Of a DNA stretch of 64,000 bases, positions 12,901 through 24,942 are shown piece by piece (position 1 is the stretch's first letter; every line of letters starts with the position of its first letter). The translations under genes were made by a program, and so were the position numbers. The notes under the pieces were generated by a model. It searched no databases. It was not told the origin of the DNA and worked only from the letters and a program-made list of their open reading frames with translations. The DNA is from Sipunculus nudus (lineage: Eukaryota; Annelida; Sipuncula; Golfingiida; Sipunculidae): contig CM049312.1 of the NCBI GenBank assembly GCA_026874595.1, positions 69,286,929 through 69,350,928 of the forward strand, read 5' to 3'.

Positions 12901-14364
12901 CTGTTTCTGGGGAAGTCGTGATACCAAGGGTATTCTTGTTGCTAGGGTTGTCGCGTTACGAAGTTCATCTTGTTACCAAGGTTAATCTTGATTTTATGGT
13001 AATCATGTTACCAAGGTGATCTTGTTACCAAAGTTTTTCCTAATAATTGGGTAGTCGTGTTACCAAGGTGATCTTGATACCAAGGTTATTCTTGTTTCTG
13101 GGGTAGTCGTGATAAGGTTTTTTTTCAGGGGTGGTAGTGTTACCAAGTTGTGATCTTGTTACCAAGGTTATTCTTGTTTCTGGGGTATTCCTGTTCCAAT
13201 ATGATCTTCATACCAAGGATATTCTTATTTCCGTGGTATTCGTGTTACCAAATTATTCTTGTTACCAAGGTTCTTCTTGTTTCTATGGTAGTCGTGTTAC
13301 CAAAGTGATCTTGTTACCAAAGTTATTCTTGTTACTTGGGGTAGTTGTGTTACCAAGGTGATCTTTGAGTTTGAGGCTGTTTCCTAAAGTGTATTGCCCT
13401 TAATGTCGTATACTTATTTCCCTGAATACTTTTCACCGACTGTCCTTCACTAACATCTTATTGAAAATTTACCTGGGGTATTTTGTCGAATAAAAGTCAG
13501 ATTTTGTCTGCATAGATTAGTGGTTTATAGAGTGCACACTCTTGATGTTAGCATCTATTGTCAGTCCGTGTGTAACAAACAGGACAGATGCTTTTGCCAT
13601 TTTCGCTACATCCTAGCGCTGAGCCTGCCGCAGATGGCGCCAGCACCTATTAGCGAGCCAGGTTCCACACGAAGGTGGAGGTTTCTATATCAGTTTTCGC
13701 TAGTAACATCGGACCTGTCATCAACCGGGGAGTGCGCACTCCTAGTGTTATAACTCCATGGTAATATTAAGGTTAGTTGAGTAAATTGGTGTGACCGGAT
13801 TTTACGTGCTACGAGGACAGTCCTTTTATTTGGGTGTCAAGAGATTGGGTGCTTTAGATATTGGATATTATTCTATTTATGTAAATTAAGAAAAATAATA
13901 CATTTATTGCTTTACAAATGAATTACTGATATAAAATGAAGGAAGTAATACTAGTCATTCGGATTAGTATTCGGACATGAAAACGGAGAAGGCTCTGATA
14001 ATGTGATAGGAAGTCGTCTTACTATTTCAGGGACGTCATCTGGTGCCAATGATAGAAACTAAAGTTTTTAGAATAATAAAAATATAAGCCACAAACGTTT
14101 CATAACCGCCGGCAGTCACTGACGAACAGAAACGACTGAAGCCGACGCTCAAGATGCAACAGGTTACCATGGTGATGACCAGGATAACAAAGATGACAGC
14201 AAGCAGCAATAGTTGAATCAGGAAGCCATCCAGCATTCTGTGAAGATATTTGGACTTATTAGTCAATCTTACAAGAACAACAACAATTTCCGCATTTTAA
14301 CCTATATTTAAAAAAATCACATTTTAAATGAGTATATTTATGCGTGTATGCATATATAATCATA

Positions 14365-14429
<65 letters not shown>

Positions 14430-16819
14430 CTGTGTGTGTTTTTGAAAATAATTCTAATTTTTTTCCAAATCTAGATCAAGCTCATTTACAGAATTTATTC
14501 TCTAATAATTTCTTTAAACATATTTATACAGGGTAACCAAAAGTATCTGATCTCCCACAGGGCCCTGCTAGGCCACATAATTAACACAATGTAAAATAAT
14601 TTTAAATTTGTAGGTATCGTGAGTAAATCAGACCGTGACATGACCAATGAAAATGGGAAATAAGAAACTGAGAAATAAGCCAAGAATGTTTTAAAAAGTA
14701 AACACTCTTGGTTTTTTTAGTCCAGCTCAAGATATCAAAGTGTTTGGCGGTCCTCGCCGGCGGACATTCGACCTGATGATCATGTCCGTATTTGCCTGGT
14801 TGATTTACCTTGAAAACACTCGCTTGCACCATCATTAACTCTCAGTAGTCCTCATTTAGAGAGGTGTCCGCCCTAGAGATGTTCAATTAATACATAACAT
14901 ATATGGAAAATTCAAGGGATGTATGTATAGTATATATAATAACCAGTTGCACTGTAAAATGACACTATAATGTAGTGGCTTAAGATATAATGACCCAGCA
15001 ACATGCGATATTAAACCTATGATAGGGCGTAACCTAGCTAGTGGTTAAGGCTTTGGACCTGAGCTGAAGGTCCCTGGTTTGAACCCCGCCGGTGCCTCGA
15101 TGGCATAATGGTGAAATTTCATTGAACCTCAGAGATCCGCTTTTATGTCTTAACGATAGGTAATGACTTCTGGGAAATTCGTTCCCCGCACATACAAAAA
15201 AAAAAACTGAAACCCTGAGGGTCTAATAACATATAATTCTTATCATATGTATACCTCATCCTCATTCAATAGACAGTGCCACCAACAGGCCATGGACCTA
15301 CCCTTATTAACATGAGATGTAACTTGAAAATGTATATCCACAACACGTACACTCACCAGAATTAAAGACCTGTTAAATACCGGCTTCTCAGGTACCGGCT
15401 TCTGTGGCTCAGGGGGTAGAGCACAGAACTCAAAACCGGGAGGTCGTGAGGTCGAATCTCAGCCGAAACGGTGAGGTTTTTCACGGTCGGCCCACACCCA
15501 TGGTTAGAGCTTTACAGGCTCAATGGGAACACCGTGCCCCGCGGCCGTGATTTATTCACAAACTAGTGCGCCTTTAGGAGATTCCTCGGTGGTGTGCCCA
15601 ACAATGGAGTCAATTACACACCAAGGCCCCGCAGGTGCAGAAGTCATCGGGCCTGGATAACACCAGGATATAAAATAATAGGAAGCGTGTGCTACACGTA
15701 GTCCGATACCAGAATGGATTTCTGCACATGTACATACTCAGCTAAGCTAGCGTTACAAAAATACAGACCTGTGAAATATAACACATTTCATAGTGGTATG
15801 CCCAAAGAATTCATTGTTGTAACTATCACGTGCTTCCAGAAAGGATATTTTCTCTTTCGAGGCCAGTTACAAGTAGTATTATAAATCATCATCATCATCT
15901 GCCTTTGCAAATAGGCGAGACATGAACGGTGACAGTACATCAACGACAGTTTCCCATGCACTAAACTTTATTCAATGTTTATATAAGCAAATAATTGTTA
16001 GTGTGAGTATTTTATTATAAGTATTGTTAACCAAATTTTAAAGAATTAACCATACTTGGTTTGGCCCCTACTGAAAGTGAGTGCGAACAGCCCAGCAAAA
16101 ACGGCGGCCATCAGGATGGAGGCGACCACGTGGAAGTAGACAATGAAGTGACAGTTACCATGGTTACCATAATAAAAGCGTGAGGTTGTCCAGTCAATGC
16201 TTCCGTATAAAAGACAACCTCCATGGAAGCGATCCTGTAAACAAACAAAAAAACATACATCCCTCCTTAACCCTTTTATTTTCATTCTCATACTCTTGCT
16301 TCAACAGTTCTATTTCAACAATGACTGACCTTTATTCAAGGATAAATAAGAAAGAAATTTATATCATTGGACAGCTAAACTTGATTCCCCTGTCCATCTT
16401 TTTATGATTTCATAAACAGACAGCATAAATCATATGACAGAAAAAAATCATGACAGAAAAATTGCACGCATTTCTTATTCAAATCGATTCGGGCAGCTCG
16501 GATTAAAATCAATGCCAATTAGCAGTAACACATTAGCACTAAACAAAGAACCTATCAAGGTTCCCCTATCAGTCCAATTTGAAGAACCTCTAGAGTCAAT
16601 TTCTCGTACATAACATTGAATATCATTTAAGTATGGAAAATAATATATTATAAGAAAGATGTGTACTTTTTAATTATATAGGATTGATGGACGTGGAGAA
16701 TGGCTAAACACCGCACGTGTTGAATATACCAGAGCATGTAGTAATACACTCTTCATCAGGGACGTAGCCAGGATTTAGGGAGGGGAGGGGGCCGAAATAT
16801 GTGGCAAAGGCAATGTATG

Positions 16820-16864
<45 letters not shown>

Positions 16865-19800
16865 CCTCATAATAATTCCAAACAATATACTAATGTTTAA
16901 TTCCAATTAGAAATATCAGTTATGCGAGATGAATCAATAAGAAAGGAACCATGGACCACGGCGCTCAGCTGAATTTTGTAAAATTCACATACTTATTTAT
17001 ATTTTTATTGTTTAATATATTTAGCTAATTGCAAAGCTAAGATTAAACAATCCTGTTATTTGGTGATAATCAAGTACTGAATATATGATTGCCCAACTAA
17101 TACTTTAACATGACTGCTATGGAAAAACCACTTTAGGTTTTTTTTTGTAGATATTTTGTTGCATATGATATATTTACAGATAGACACAGCTAGACAGAAA
17201 GGACTTATAACTTTACTTTTTACTTCCTGCTGAGATAGGGAAATAAAGATTTTAAGTTTATATTAAGCCATTTTTTCAGCATGTCCATTTTTGGCAGGTA
17301 ATAACGATTTATTTAATGAATAAATTTTAGCATATTGAATTTTTCAGATTAAGAAATATGCAAATATAAGTAAATATAAGCTGCTCATTGTTTATAATTA
17401 GTTTGGTTGTGTGAAATTATGCATACAAATATTTTACTATTTTGAAATAATAAAAATCTTTAACAAAATTTAAAAGATTTTTTTTTTTTCAAAAATAAAA
17501 TTACTTATAAATGGCATCTTCTAGACAATTCATTAGATCACTATTAAACAAAAATTTGTACATTGGTGTATTTAGTTTAATGTACATGCTTAATTTTATT
17601 AACAAAAATAAATTATTAAGTAAAATTCCCTTGTCAGCTCAGGTATACCCACTGTCGGAAGGATTAGGGACAAGTAACATTAGTATGCTAATATTATCTC
17701 AACTAAAATTTAAAGAATGCAAGCTGAAACAAGGAGTTCCTCAACATGCACACCCACACTATTACAGCAAAAACTAACACTGATAATTCAATGTGCACTC
17801 ATTGTAACCCAATGTAATATAAAAAAGTCTAAAAAAAAATCAAACATATAAAATTATAACATTCATCTTGTTTATTCATCCTCTACATGGAGAAGGGTGG
17901 GGACGGGAGGGGAAGTCCTGCTCTGCTGAGTTAAGGGAGCTATATAGCTGCTTCGACTGAAGTTTGTTTCATTACAGGTGGCCAAGTGAGGGCTCCGGCA
18001 CTCACTTCACACCACAGTGCACATGATATAGTGTCTGAAAACTTGAATAAAAGCTCCTTTTTTAAATTCCTTGCATATTTCAGATTAAAAAGTGTAAATA
18101 CTGATTTGTAAATGATGTGAAAATCAAATGATCAGTGCTGATCGGAAATAAAAAAAATGTGCCATGGTCAAAGTTGGGCAAAGGTTGCTCTAATTTCTGG
18201 CATACGATTAAAGTTTGATTAAATGAAGTTTTGACAAGGTATACATTATGTTCAGATCCATAACGCCAAAAAAATATGCAATATTGCCTTAATTTCCTGC
18301 ATGTACATAGGAAGTGTGTAGAGGATAATCTATGCCAAATATAAACAAAATGTTAGTGGTTTTAGTATGAGTCATTCTTGAAGTATAACAACAGGCTTTA
18401 ACTGGAAAACATAGGTTTTCCCTAATGTTCAAGGGAACGAAGTCACAGGAAGTCAATTTCGGGTTTGGTAGAGGAACTTAAGGACAACTAACTGTATGTT
18501 CAATTTTTTATTAGAAGGTCCAGCAATTTCAAACATTTTCTCTGTGACCGACGCCGGGCCGGCCAGACGGATGGAGGACAAAGGGCTATCGCTACAGCTC
18601 AGGTGACTTATTGTCAGCTGTGCAACAAATATCATATTTGCAGGATCAAACCTAATGAAATGTACAAATAAGTCACAAATCTACGGATATGAGTGACAGG
18701 AGTTTCATGATTGTGTTTTAAGACTGAGTGAAATTCCGGGAGAACCTTGAATACTGGATGCAACCCGGGGGGGGGGGTGTGGAATGGCCCCCGCGGGCCC
18801 CCTCTGGCTACGCCCCAGATCATCATGCATGTATTATTTTCGGATTATTGATAAAAGGAATTTCACTCGTTAAATTAAATTTCTACTATAGTTTCAATTG
18901 TTTAATCCCACAAGAGATTTAATGCCTTTCAAAAAGTTGTGAAACCACAGGTGCGGATTCAGGATTTAGGACCAAGAAGGACTCATTAAAAAAAACTAAA
19001 AAAGATCCTCATGTCCGGAAAAGTTCGGGTCCAGGTCGTAAAATTGGGTCTGAAGCCCTTGAAAAAAGGTTGCGGCGACAGAAAAAGGGGGGATCCTGAC
19101 GCCCTGGACCCTTATTTGATCCGCTTCTGAACCATCTGACCTGGGCGAAGCTTGCCCCCTTTTTTAATTCGTCATATGTTAGAGCCTGTGCAAAACGACA
19201 TACACTTTATATATTATTTGTTTAATGTTCTCCATGATACACACTGGAAATTTTTGGAAGGTTATGGAAACTAAAGAATTGTTTCAAATTACGTTAAAGG
19301 TCGATATCATGTAAAGCTTTTAATGAATTTCAGTGCATTAATGTGGAATGTCGGGATACGGGTTGATTAAGTTTTAAAGCGGGCCTAAATGCGGTACAGA
19401 CGTTGGCGAAGGCTGTCCAGTATGAACTCTATCAAGAAGGCCAATACATTGTGACCAGCTAAATAGGTCTTGCACACAGGTAAGAGTAGTTTGTCAGAAA
19501 ATGAAACTTGTGTTCGAAAAAAAACTTCATTGTTTTGCTATTTTCAAATAATGTTAATTCTCTAAATAATGTTCAATAAAACGATTTCCCCCTCTACAAC
19601 GTCTCTTGCTTAATACTGGAATTTTTCTACATAATCAAAATTAAAAATTTCAATTTTAAGGATGATGGAGAAAAAAAGGTTTTGAAATATTGTTATGTAG
19701 TTTAATATTAGCCCACTGAAACTGAAAATAAATAAATATATCTAAATTTCTTAACTTCATGGGGTCTCATAAATATTTTAAACTACATTTAGATTGATTT

Positions 19801-20255
19801 AATTTAAATTGATGGGATTTTCCCATTAATACTTCTTCAATAACAATGCTTGTTTACTCATCTTCATACTACCATGTCTGTGGCTACGCATTCAGAGACC
19901 TTAATTCCGTGACCCTCTGTGGTGTTTATTTCATGAATAATGAACAGGCCTGTAAATCACAAAATGCTCAAATCACAACTGCATGCCAATCAAACTACCA
20001 TTGTGATATAGGCCGATTTGTTTACCGAACGTCATTCACCGGCATTAAATTTTTCCCCTACTGCACCAATGATCATCCCTGAACACGCATGGTTACTCAA
20101 CTCCGCACTTAAAAAAGTCAGAACCTGAGATGATAACTCAGCTCTAAATAATGTATCCTCACCGTAGTAACACTGACTGGAACAGAGATGAAGAAGGCAG
20201 TGATGACGATGATGATGAATATGATGGTCCTGACTAAGATCACGAGAGTGTTCAT
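6791..20255 (-). CDS. TMEM179B-like: TMEM179/TMEM179B-like four-pass membrane protein, copy A (5 exons, 201 aa)
   Basis: Joined exons on the minus strand: 20255-20163, 16234-16056, 14237-14097, 8377-8296, 6901-6791. The sum is 606 nt (201 codons plus stop), with all junctions in phase and all introns GT/AG. The predicted protein has four hydrophobic segments: residues ~4-27, 61-85, 97-120 and 167-184. Family-like features are the FHGGCLLYG motif after TM1, CHF at the start of TM2, ILSVGFSRFCSSV at the end of TM3, CGQLQDID in the following loop and an ASWICFLCWG block in TM4. Vertebrate TMEM179 and TMEM179B share this arrangement and are about 220-235 aa. Their biochemical role is poorly known, so none is claimed. 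Copy A keeps the CxxLQDID motif best and has a tail several residues longer than B. Divergent from copy B. Confidence 0.8.
7640..7850 (+). repeat. Dispersed repeat shared with 41480-41690
   Basis: ATTCCAG...GACGTCAG.CAATGC.ACGTCATAC...TATTGTCTT and CATGGAAGTCT-like blocks occur in the same plus-strand orientation in intron 4 of copy A and intron 4 of copy B. The genes face opposite ways, so this is an inserted repeat and not conserved intron sequence. Several TGACGTCA-like sites occur within it. Confidence 0.6.
8001..8241. mobile_element. MITE with near-perfect ~35-bp terminal inverted repeats
   Basis: The left end AATATTTGAGATAGGCAGGC and the right end are reverse complements, continuing through GCAAGAAGCCCCCGT and beyond with few mismatches. 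The element is 241 bp, has no ORF that fits a transposase, and is flanked by TA on both sides, as expected for Tc1/mariner-type MITEs. It sits in intron 4 of copy A, 55 bp past the exon 4 donor. Confidence 0.9.
8296..8377 (-). CDS. TMEM179B-like: Copy A exon 4 (second loop, CGQLQDID motif)
   Basis: Acceptor CATTGTAG, 82 nt, ends in phase 0 at donor ATT|GTAAGT. Encodes CGQLQDIDWKG, then GVDGSSFHLSFTMAI. Two codons longer than the equivalent exon in copy B. The C-x-x-L-Q-D-I-D pattern is the best match in the gene to vertebrate TMEM179. Confidence 0.85.
10240..10765. repeat. Degenerate tandem repeat, unit about 150 bp
   Basis: The block GGTCACA.AATATAGGT..CATGACCT.ATTTCAGGTTT, followed by a CATTGCC/ACCTCAC-like stretch, recurs near 10377, 10535 and 10675, with a weaker copy near 10250. 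Located in intron 3 of copy A. Confidence 0.65.
11700..13370. repeat. 17-bp minisatellite with ~52-bp higher-order units (intron 3 of copy A)
   Basis: About 1.65 kb built from a 17-bp motif such as GTCGTGTTACCAAGGTG or ATCTTGTTACCAAGGTT. Many motifs are grouped as two 17-mers plus an 18-bp variant (TATTCTTGTTTCTGGGGT), giving roughly 52-bp higher-order units. ORFs of about 100 codons on either strand inside it follow from the repeat and are not genes. The same 17-mer occurs in intron 3 of copy C. Confidence 0.9.
14097..14237 (-). CDS. TMEM179B-like: Copy A exon 3 (TM3)
   Basis: Acceptor TTCACAG, 141 nt, phase 2 to phase 2. Encodes MLDGFLIQLLLLAVIF, a hydrophobic run, and CCILSVGFSRFCSSV. Donor AC|GTTTGT. 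Same length and phase as copy B exon 3. Confidence 0.85.
14365..14424. repeat. (TA)n microsatellite
   Basis: Uninterrupted TA dinucleotides followed by a TG-rich stretch, in intron 2 of copy A just upstream of exon 3. Confidence 0.95.
15020..15240 (+). mobile_element. tRNA-derived SINE, type 1
   Basis: A tRNA-like head has a box A-like TAGCTAGTGGTTAAGGC and a box B-like GGTTTGAACCCC at typical spacing, followed by an unrelated body and an A-run near 15196-15207. Lies in intron 2 of copy A. Confidence 0.65.
15388..15770 (+). mobile_element. tRNA-derived SINE, type 2 (full-length copy)
   Basis: The head contains TGGCTCAGGGGGTAGAGC (box A) and GGTCGAATCTC (box B). The body has a GCGGCCGTG block and ends with CACCAGGATATAAAAT, GGAAGCGTGTG and an AGTCCGATACC-like block. 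The same order of blocks recurs at 39047-39385 and, with a damaged head, at 20570-20860, which defines a family. Intron 2 of copy A. Confidence 0.8.
16056..16234 (-). CDS. TMEM179B-like: Copy A exon 2 (first loop and TM2)
   Basis: Acceptor TTTACAG, then DRFHGGCLLYG, a loop with Cys, then a long hydrophobic stretch (FIVYFHVVASILMAAVF). Length 179 nt, ending in phase 2 at donor AA|GTATGG. The two loop cysteines (GGC and GNC) are also in copy B and could form a disulfide; this is inference. Confidence 0.85.
16822..16860. repeat. (TA)n microsatellite
   Basis: TA dinucleotide run in intron 1 of copy A. Confidence 0.95.
18946..19132. mobile_element. Degenerate non-autonomous element, GCGGATYC termini
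   Basis: Starts near GGTGCGGATTCAGGATTTAGG and ends near TTTGATCCGCTTCTGA, an imperfect inverted repeat. Similar elements lie at 37950-38112 and 44430-44642. Ends of the CAGGGGCGGATCC type are common among hAT elements, so a hAT-derived MITE is a reasonable guess. Intron 1 of copy A. Confidence 0.5.
20163..20255 (-). CDS. TMEM179B-like: Copy A exon 1 (start codon, TM1)
   Basis: Starts ATGAACACTCTCGTG and encodes 31 residues, beginning MNTLVILVRTII and ending SVPVSVTT. The donor is G|GTGAGG at 20162. Phase 0. The leader GGCTAGCGGGCCACA just before ATG is nearly identical in copies B and C, which supports this start. Confidence 0.85.
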
Positions 20256-20402
20256 TGTGGCCCGCTAGCCTCGGCAACTGACTTTGACTTCCTTTTTAAT
20301 AAACAAGTGTATAACAATGATACCACATTGTTGAACCAGATTTGATAAACCGCTGTCGTTTTAACGCTCGCATAAAACCAACAACCACCGCAGAAGGCAG
20401 TT
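20256..20402 (-). promoter_or_regulatory. Conserved proximal promoter / 5' leader of copy A
   Basis: Reading minus, blocks shared with copy B run from ACTGCCTTCTG through TTTTATGCGAGCG, AAAACGACAGCGG, TTGTTATACACTTGTTTATT and GTCAGTTGCCGAGGCTAGC to the ATG. AT-rich TTATACA and TTTATTAAA lie about 50-70 bp before the ATG. Conservation stops abruptly upstream, so this is probably the duplicated core promoter plus leader. The transcription start is not determined. Confidence 0.65.
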
Positions 20403-20569
20403 TCTCACCCTGAATCAGGGCTTAAGGCAAACAGCCGGTCAGAAACCACAGTTTTGAATCAGGTTTGATAAGCCATTAAGAGGCAAAAAAAAAAAAAAAA
20501 CCAACCACCAGTGCAGGTCCGTATCAAAATTAAGAATACAGGTATGTGTAATGTTGCTAAGTGTAGAGT

Positions 20570-20860
20570 ACAGGAACAAAAGCCCGGAGATCGCGAATTC
20601 GAATCTCAGGAAGAGTGAGATATTTTACGGTCGGCCATCAACCAGGGCAAGCGCTCTGTTGGCGTAAGGGAAGGCAGTGGTACGGTGGTATGGCCCAGCA
20701 ATGGGGAGATTACACACCTAATTTAATTATACCACCGGGCCTAATTTATACAAGGATATATAATTGAAGCGTGTGGTACCGCCCTGTCACGTAAAACAAA
20801 CCTGGAATGGAATTCCGCTGATGTCCGTGCTTGAATGAATAAATGAAATTTTTAATCTGG
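20570..20860 (+). mobile_element. tRNA-derived SINE, type 2, damaged head
   Basis: Contains the family blocks TTCGAATCTCAG, TTTTACGGTCGGCC, CAAGCGCTCTG, GGATATATAATTGAAGCGTG and a CCTGGAATGGAATTC-like end. The box A part is degraded. Lies upstream of copy A. Confidence 0.65.
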
Positions 20861-21439
20861 AAGAGAGGTCTTAGGCCAACAGGGCCATCAATGTTAACAT
20901 TTTACAATTTACAAAAAAAAAAAAAATTAGTTTTTAAACAAATTTTTGCAATTCCCATTTTTGAAAAATAATCTTGGTCACAAATTAAGTACTTATACCT
21001 GAACATAATATAAAATAAAGTACATAATATAAAATACTATAATATAGTAATAATAATACAAAATATTTTACAGTTTCTAGTACTCATATTTGTTTTGTGA
21101 ATGAATGAATGAATGAATAAATGACCTTTGTCTATAATTCTTTCATTTTATATGCAAACATTAAGCAACAATGTAAAATTGACCCACATGCGGCGTATTT
21201 TCTTTTGTTCTGTTTGTTCAGATCTGCTTGCATCACAGGGTCATGAAAAGTGACCATTCAAGTGAACTTTCCAAATATGGCAAAGAACTGGTGCGTAGCC
21301 AAAAAAAAAATAATAAAAATGACACGCGTGACCTTCGAACAAGGAGGCGGGGCATGTGAAACAAATGAAATGTTATGCAAGCCGTGAGGTTTGCGAGGAT
21401 TGTGTCACATGGCATGCGAGCCATTTGGAAGAGCCTGCC

Positions 21440-22120
21440 ATGATTTATACAAGCTATATGGGCTATTAGTGGGTGGGTTCAGTGCATAAAATAGGCTGTT
21501 GACTTCAAGTCATGATGCAAAGGTCCCCTTTGGCATAAAAGTACCTTAGGGCCATAGGAATAAATTTATCAAAAGACACAAGTTAGATCTCCCTTAGTAT
21601 GTGAAATATATGCAAATTATTCAAAATGGCCACCGAAAATACTCCAAACCTCATATGCCTGCTTCTGTAACAGCTATAATGACAATGTTTGTGTCGAAAT
21701 ATACATTTTTGTGGTAAAAAATCCAATGAAATGGGTTTCAAGATTGAGAAAACAACAGTTTTCTCGAAACTATGAAAATCTGGGGTAAAACAGGCACATT
21801 TCTTTAAATATTATTGTTTTTGTTCCATCATGGTAACATTAGACACTTTTTTAAGTTCTTATCTATGTGCTTGGAATTGAGAGGTATTAAACAGTTTGAA
21901 TAGACCCCGTAGACGCGTCTCACTAAACACGATTCTCAATCGACAAACATAGAACATAAAACCAAAGCAAATTTAATGCATTAACAAGAGAACTACTGGT
22001 TCGTGACACTTCTAAATCTGAGTTTAGGCAGTACAATAAGGCTATACGGTTAGCACAGATATACGGTTTGTTCTTTTTTTAGAGATACCCGAGTGAAATA
22101 TCCTCATTTTTGGCCTTGCA
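21440..22120 (+). repeat. Left arm of foldback element
   Basis: Pairs with 24943-25618 inverted; I estimate about 80-85% identity by eye, with several small indels. Confidence 0.85.
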
Positions 22121-24942
22121 CCAATATTTCCTCACATGGTTCTGTAAGGTTCAGAAAGTGTTGAATGTAATGTCTAAATGAAATTCAATAAAGTTTAGAA
22201 TTTGGTAAATTGTTACTTTATTACTTTTACATGGACCCAGAGAAACTACTGACCTGGAAAGGGTCATTGTCACCTATTCTCATAGCTGCCCTGGGAATTG
22301 AATCTGGGTATAGCCAGCACAGAGATCAAAGTCTATTACCACCCGACTCCTATGTTCCATGTTCTCAGTGATTAGCTCTTTATTTTAAACATTGCGTCCA
22401 AAGACGTTTCTTTCCTTTGCCTAAAATCAGCCATAATCTTTGGGCAAAAGGATCTCACATGTACTCACCGAGGATCCAGTCACCTCCTGGTCCACATATG
22501 TTCCTGGTGTCCAATGTCCTTGGGGAAGTAAATAATTTGCTTCTCAGTAAGACCAAAGTTGAAGAAGCATGGAAGTGTCCTTCGTCATATAAAAAGATTA
22601 AGACACTAATTTACTTACATCATGCAATGAAAATACATCTTAAACCTATAAATGCACAAGTCGTGGTAATGCATGAGTGAGAATAATATGTCATTCAACC
22701 TTAACAATACTCCGAACAGACCTAGCAAATTAAGTTATCAGTACCTGTGAGCATACAAGTGTCAGGGCTTACACCAAGAAATAACCCTTTTGGACCCATC
22801 AGTGGAAAACAAATTTTATTGAGGGTTGTAAAGCTGACCATTTGTCAATGATTCTCCAAAGTTAGGTAGTTTCTGATGAACTTATTTAGCAACTCCTATT
22901 CAGTCATGTCGCACCAGCAGCTTCTGTTCCTCTGTATAACCCTTTCAGGCATGAGCGACGTTGATCAACAGCAACAGCGCCTGTCATGTTACTTGTCTCT
23001 GACCTCTTCAGCGAATTGTCTCACGTTTCCAATCAAACATTAATCTGTTTTTTTTTTCAGAAAAACTAATTCTTGCTAATAAGTTTAATAAAATGTGCAT
23101 GTTATACTTTTACAGTTGATCATACCTAACCTGAAAAAGGGGCTCAAATTGCTTTGACATCAGCAAGACATGCCACATATATCACTAAAAGGCGAAGTGC
23201 CTAGCTATAACATAAACAGTACTGGACATTTCATTTAACCTATGAAACAAGATATAGGTTTCCTTTAATTTATGCTGTGGTACCACCATATGATAATTCC
23301 TATGCACACAATTCATTATTTTAATTGAAGTGCAATGCCCTAAAGTTTTTCAGGGTCGTCTGCCGATATTCTGCAGAAAAATTTGGCAAGTAGGACAATA
23401 CCATGTCACCTTTGGGTTTTAGGGATATTTCTAAGATTGAAATACATGTGCTTACTCGTTTGAATTTCAACGGATACTTGGCGGCTATTAAGTTAGTTAT
23501 AAATATTAATAAACACCAAAATCCAGGAATCACTCCAGTCTAAAAGATCAGATGTTTGAGGATTTCCCTTTAGAAGTATACACACATTCTCAAATGCAGT
23601 TTGACTAGGTCTGTAAACAAGCAATGTTTGGCAAAGTTTATCAATTTGTGACTGTCATGTGACAACTCTGATAGTAGTACTGCCTTTTTGTGCATAAGGG
23701 ACTTTTACTAATGTGATCCATGCAATGGACTTCACTATCCAGACAGCTAGATTCTGTGAAATAGGTGCTTCCAATTTTATCAAATGCACATATTAAATAG
23801 ATTATGTGATGGTTATATCGCACAGGACCTGAAAGTTGTACATTGAAGCTCAAGCAGACGATAATCTTTTGTTGGCAATAAAGAAATTCTCATGTCCACT
23901 TTGTACGGCTGCAAATACCTCTGTGTACTCCGTCTGTGACAGAGTGAAACCTGTGTAAGCCGTGCAAAACGTGTGGTTTAAGGGGTATTAAAGAGATATT
24001 GTATTCCAGAACATGGCAGTAAATTCGGAAACTTACGGAAGCAAGACATGGAAGTGTGTTCTTACGTTCAATTAAATTATATCTGATCATGATTATAAGC
24101 ATAATTATATATTATTCGAATAGCATACAGCTTAATTATTTCTCCACATAATCCAAATATGTTTATCACTTTGTTGTGGTTTTCTGCTCTGTATGCAGTG
24201 AATCGCACACCTCGGGTACATATACACTGCTATTTAAATGCTCCCCTGTCCACATCAAGTTAATAAACAAGAACTTATAAAGGAATATAATACAATACCA
24301 ATCAAAGATATTAAAAGTTTTCATGATGATACTAAAATTTATTGAAATTTGCATACTTTCCCCATAATATCAAGGTAGGATGAATACTATTACTTCATTA
24401 CTTCAACAATCATTCATCCACAATAAAACATAACACATCTAATTCCTTCAGTTACCTGACGTTACTTGTAAAAAATAGAAATACGAACACAGTTTTCAGG
24501 ATACGGGTATTTCCCTATAAAACCCAATAACTAACTGGTGAAGCTTAAAACCTAGAGTGTCAATGACTGATGGCTTTTGTGCTTTTGGCATTGATCATGT
24601 ACTATTAAGGGTTGGCCATCATAAGACAGATAAGATGTGTTTCAAACAAAATATTCTGTTGAATCAAAATGTTAGATACTAGGAAGAAACTACAGTTGAC
24701 ACCATTATTAAGTTCTGTTACAGGAATGTCTGCCCATTCCTGTGTGTACTGGTACTCTGGTTTTTGCCAAGTAAATCCCATGCATGTTGTGTGATCCAGA
24801 AGGGTCAGTTTATGCCGTATTACCCAGATAATGTATTACATGAAATAACAGTACATGCGGAAAAACCACAACCCAGGCCTTATGTATGTTTGCTGGTAAT
24901 AGAGCATCGTGCGTGGGTTTATTAAACAGTGTGTGTATATAT
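22121..24942. other. Interior of foldback element, no recognisable gene
   Basis: Only short ORFs (under 90 codons) without recognisable motifs. No DDE/D triad or helicase motif was seen. Confidence 0.5.

Noticed and set aside
13530-13760. Possible MITE bounded by GAGTGCACACTC and GAGTGCGCACTC
   Set aside because: The motifs are self-palindromic and the neighbouring bases do not extend as an inverted repeat.
17511-17777. 88-codon ORF in intron 1 of copy A
   Set aside because: On the opposite strand to the gene, no recognisable motif, AT-rich composition like its surroundings.
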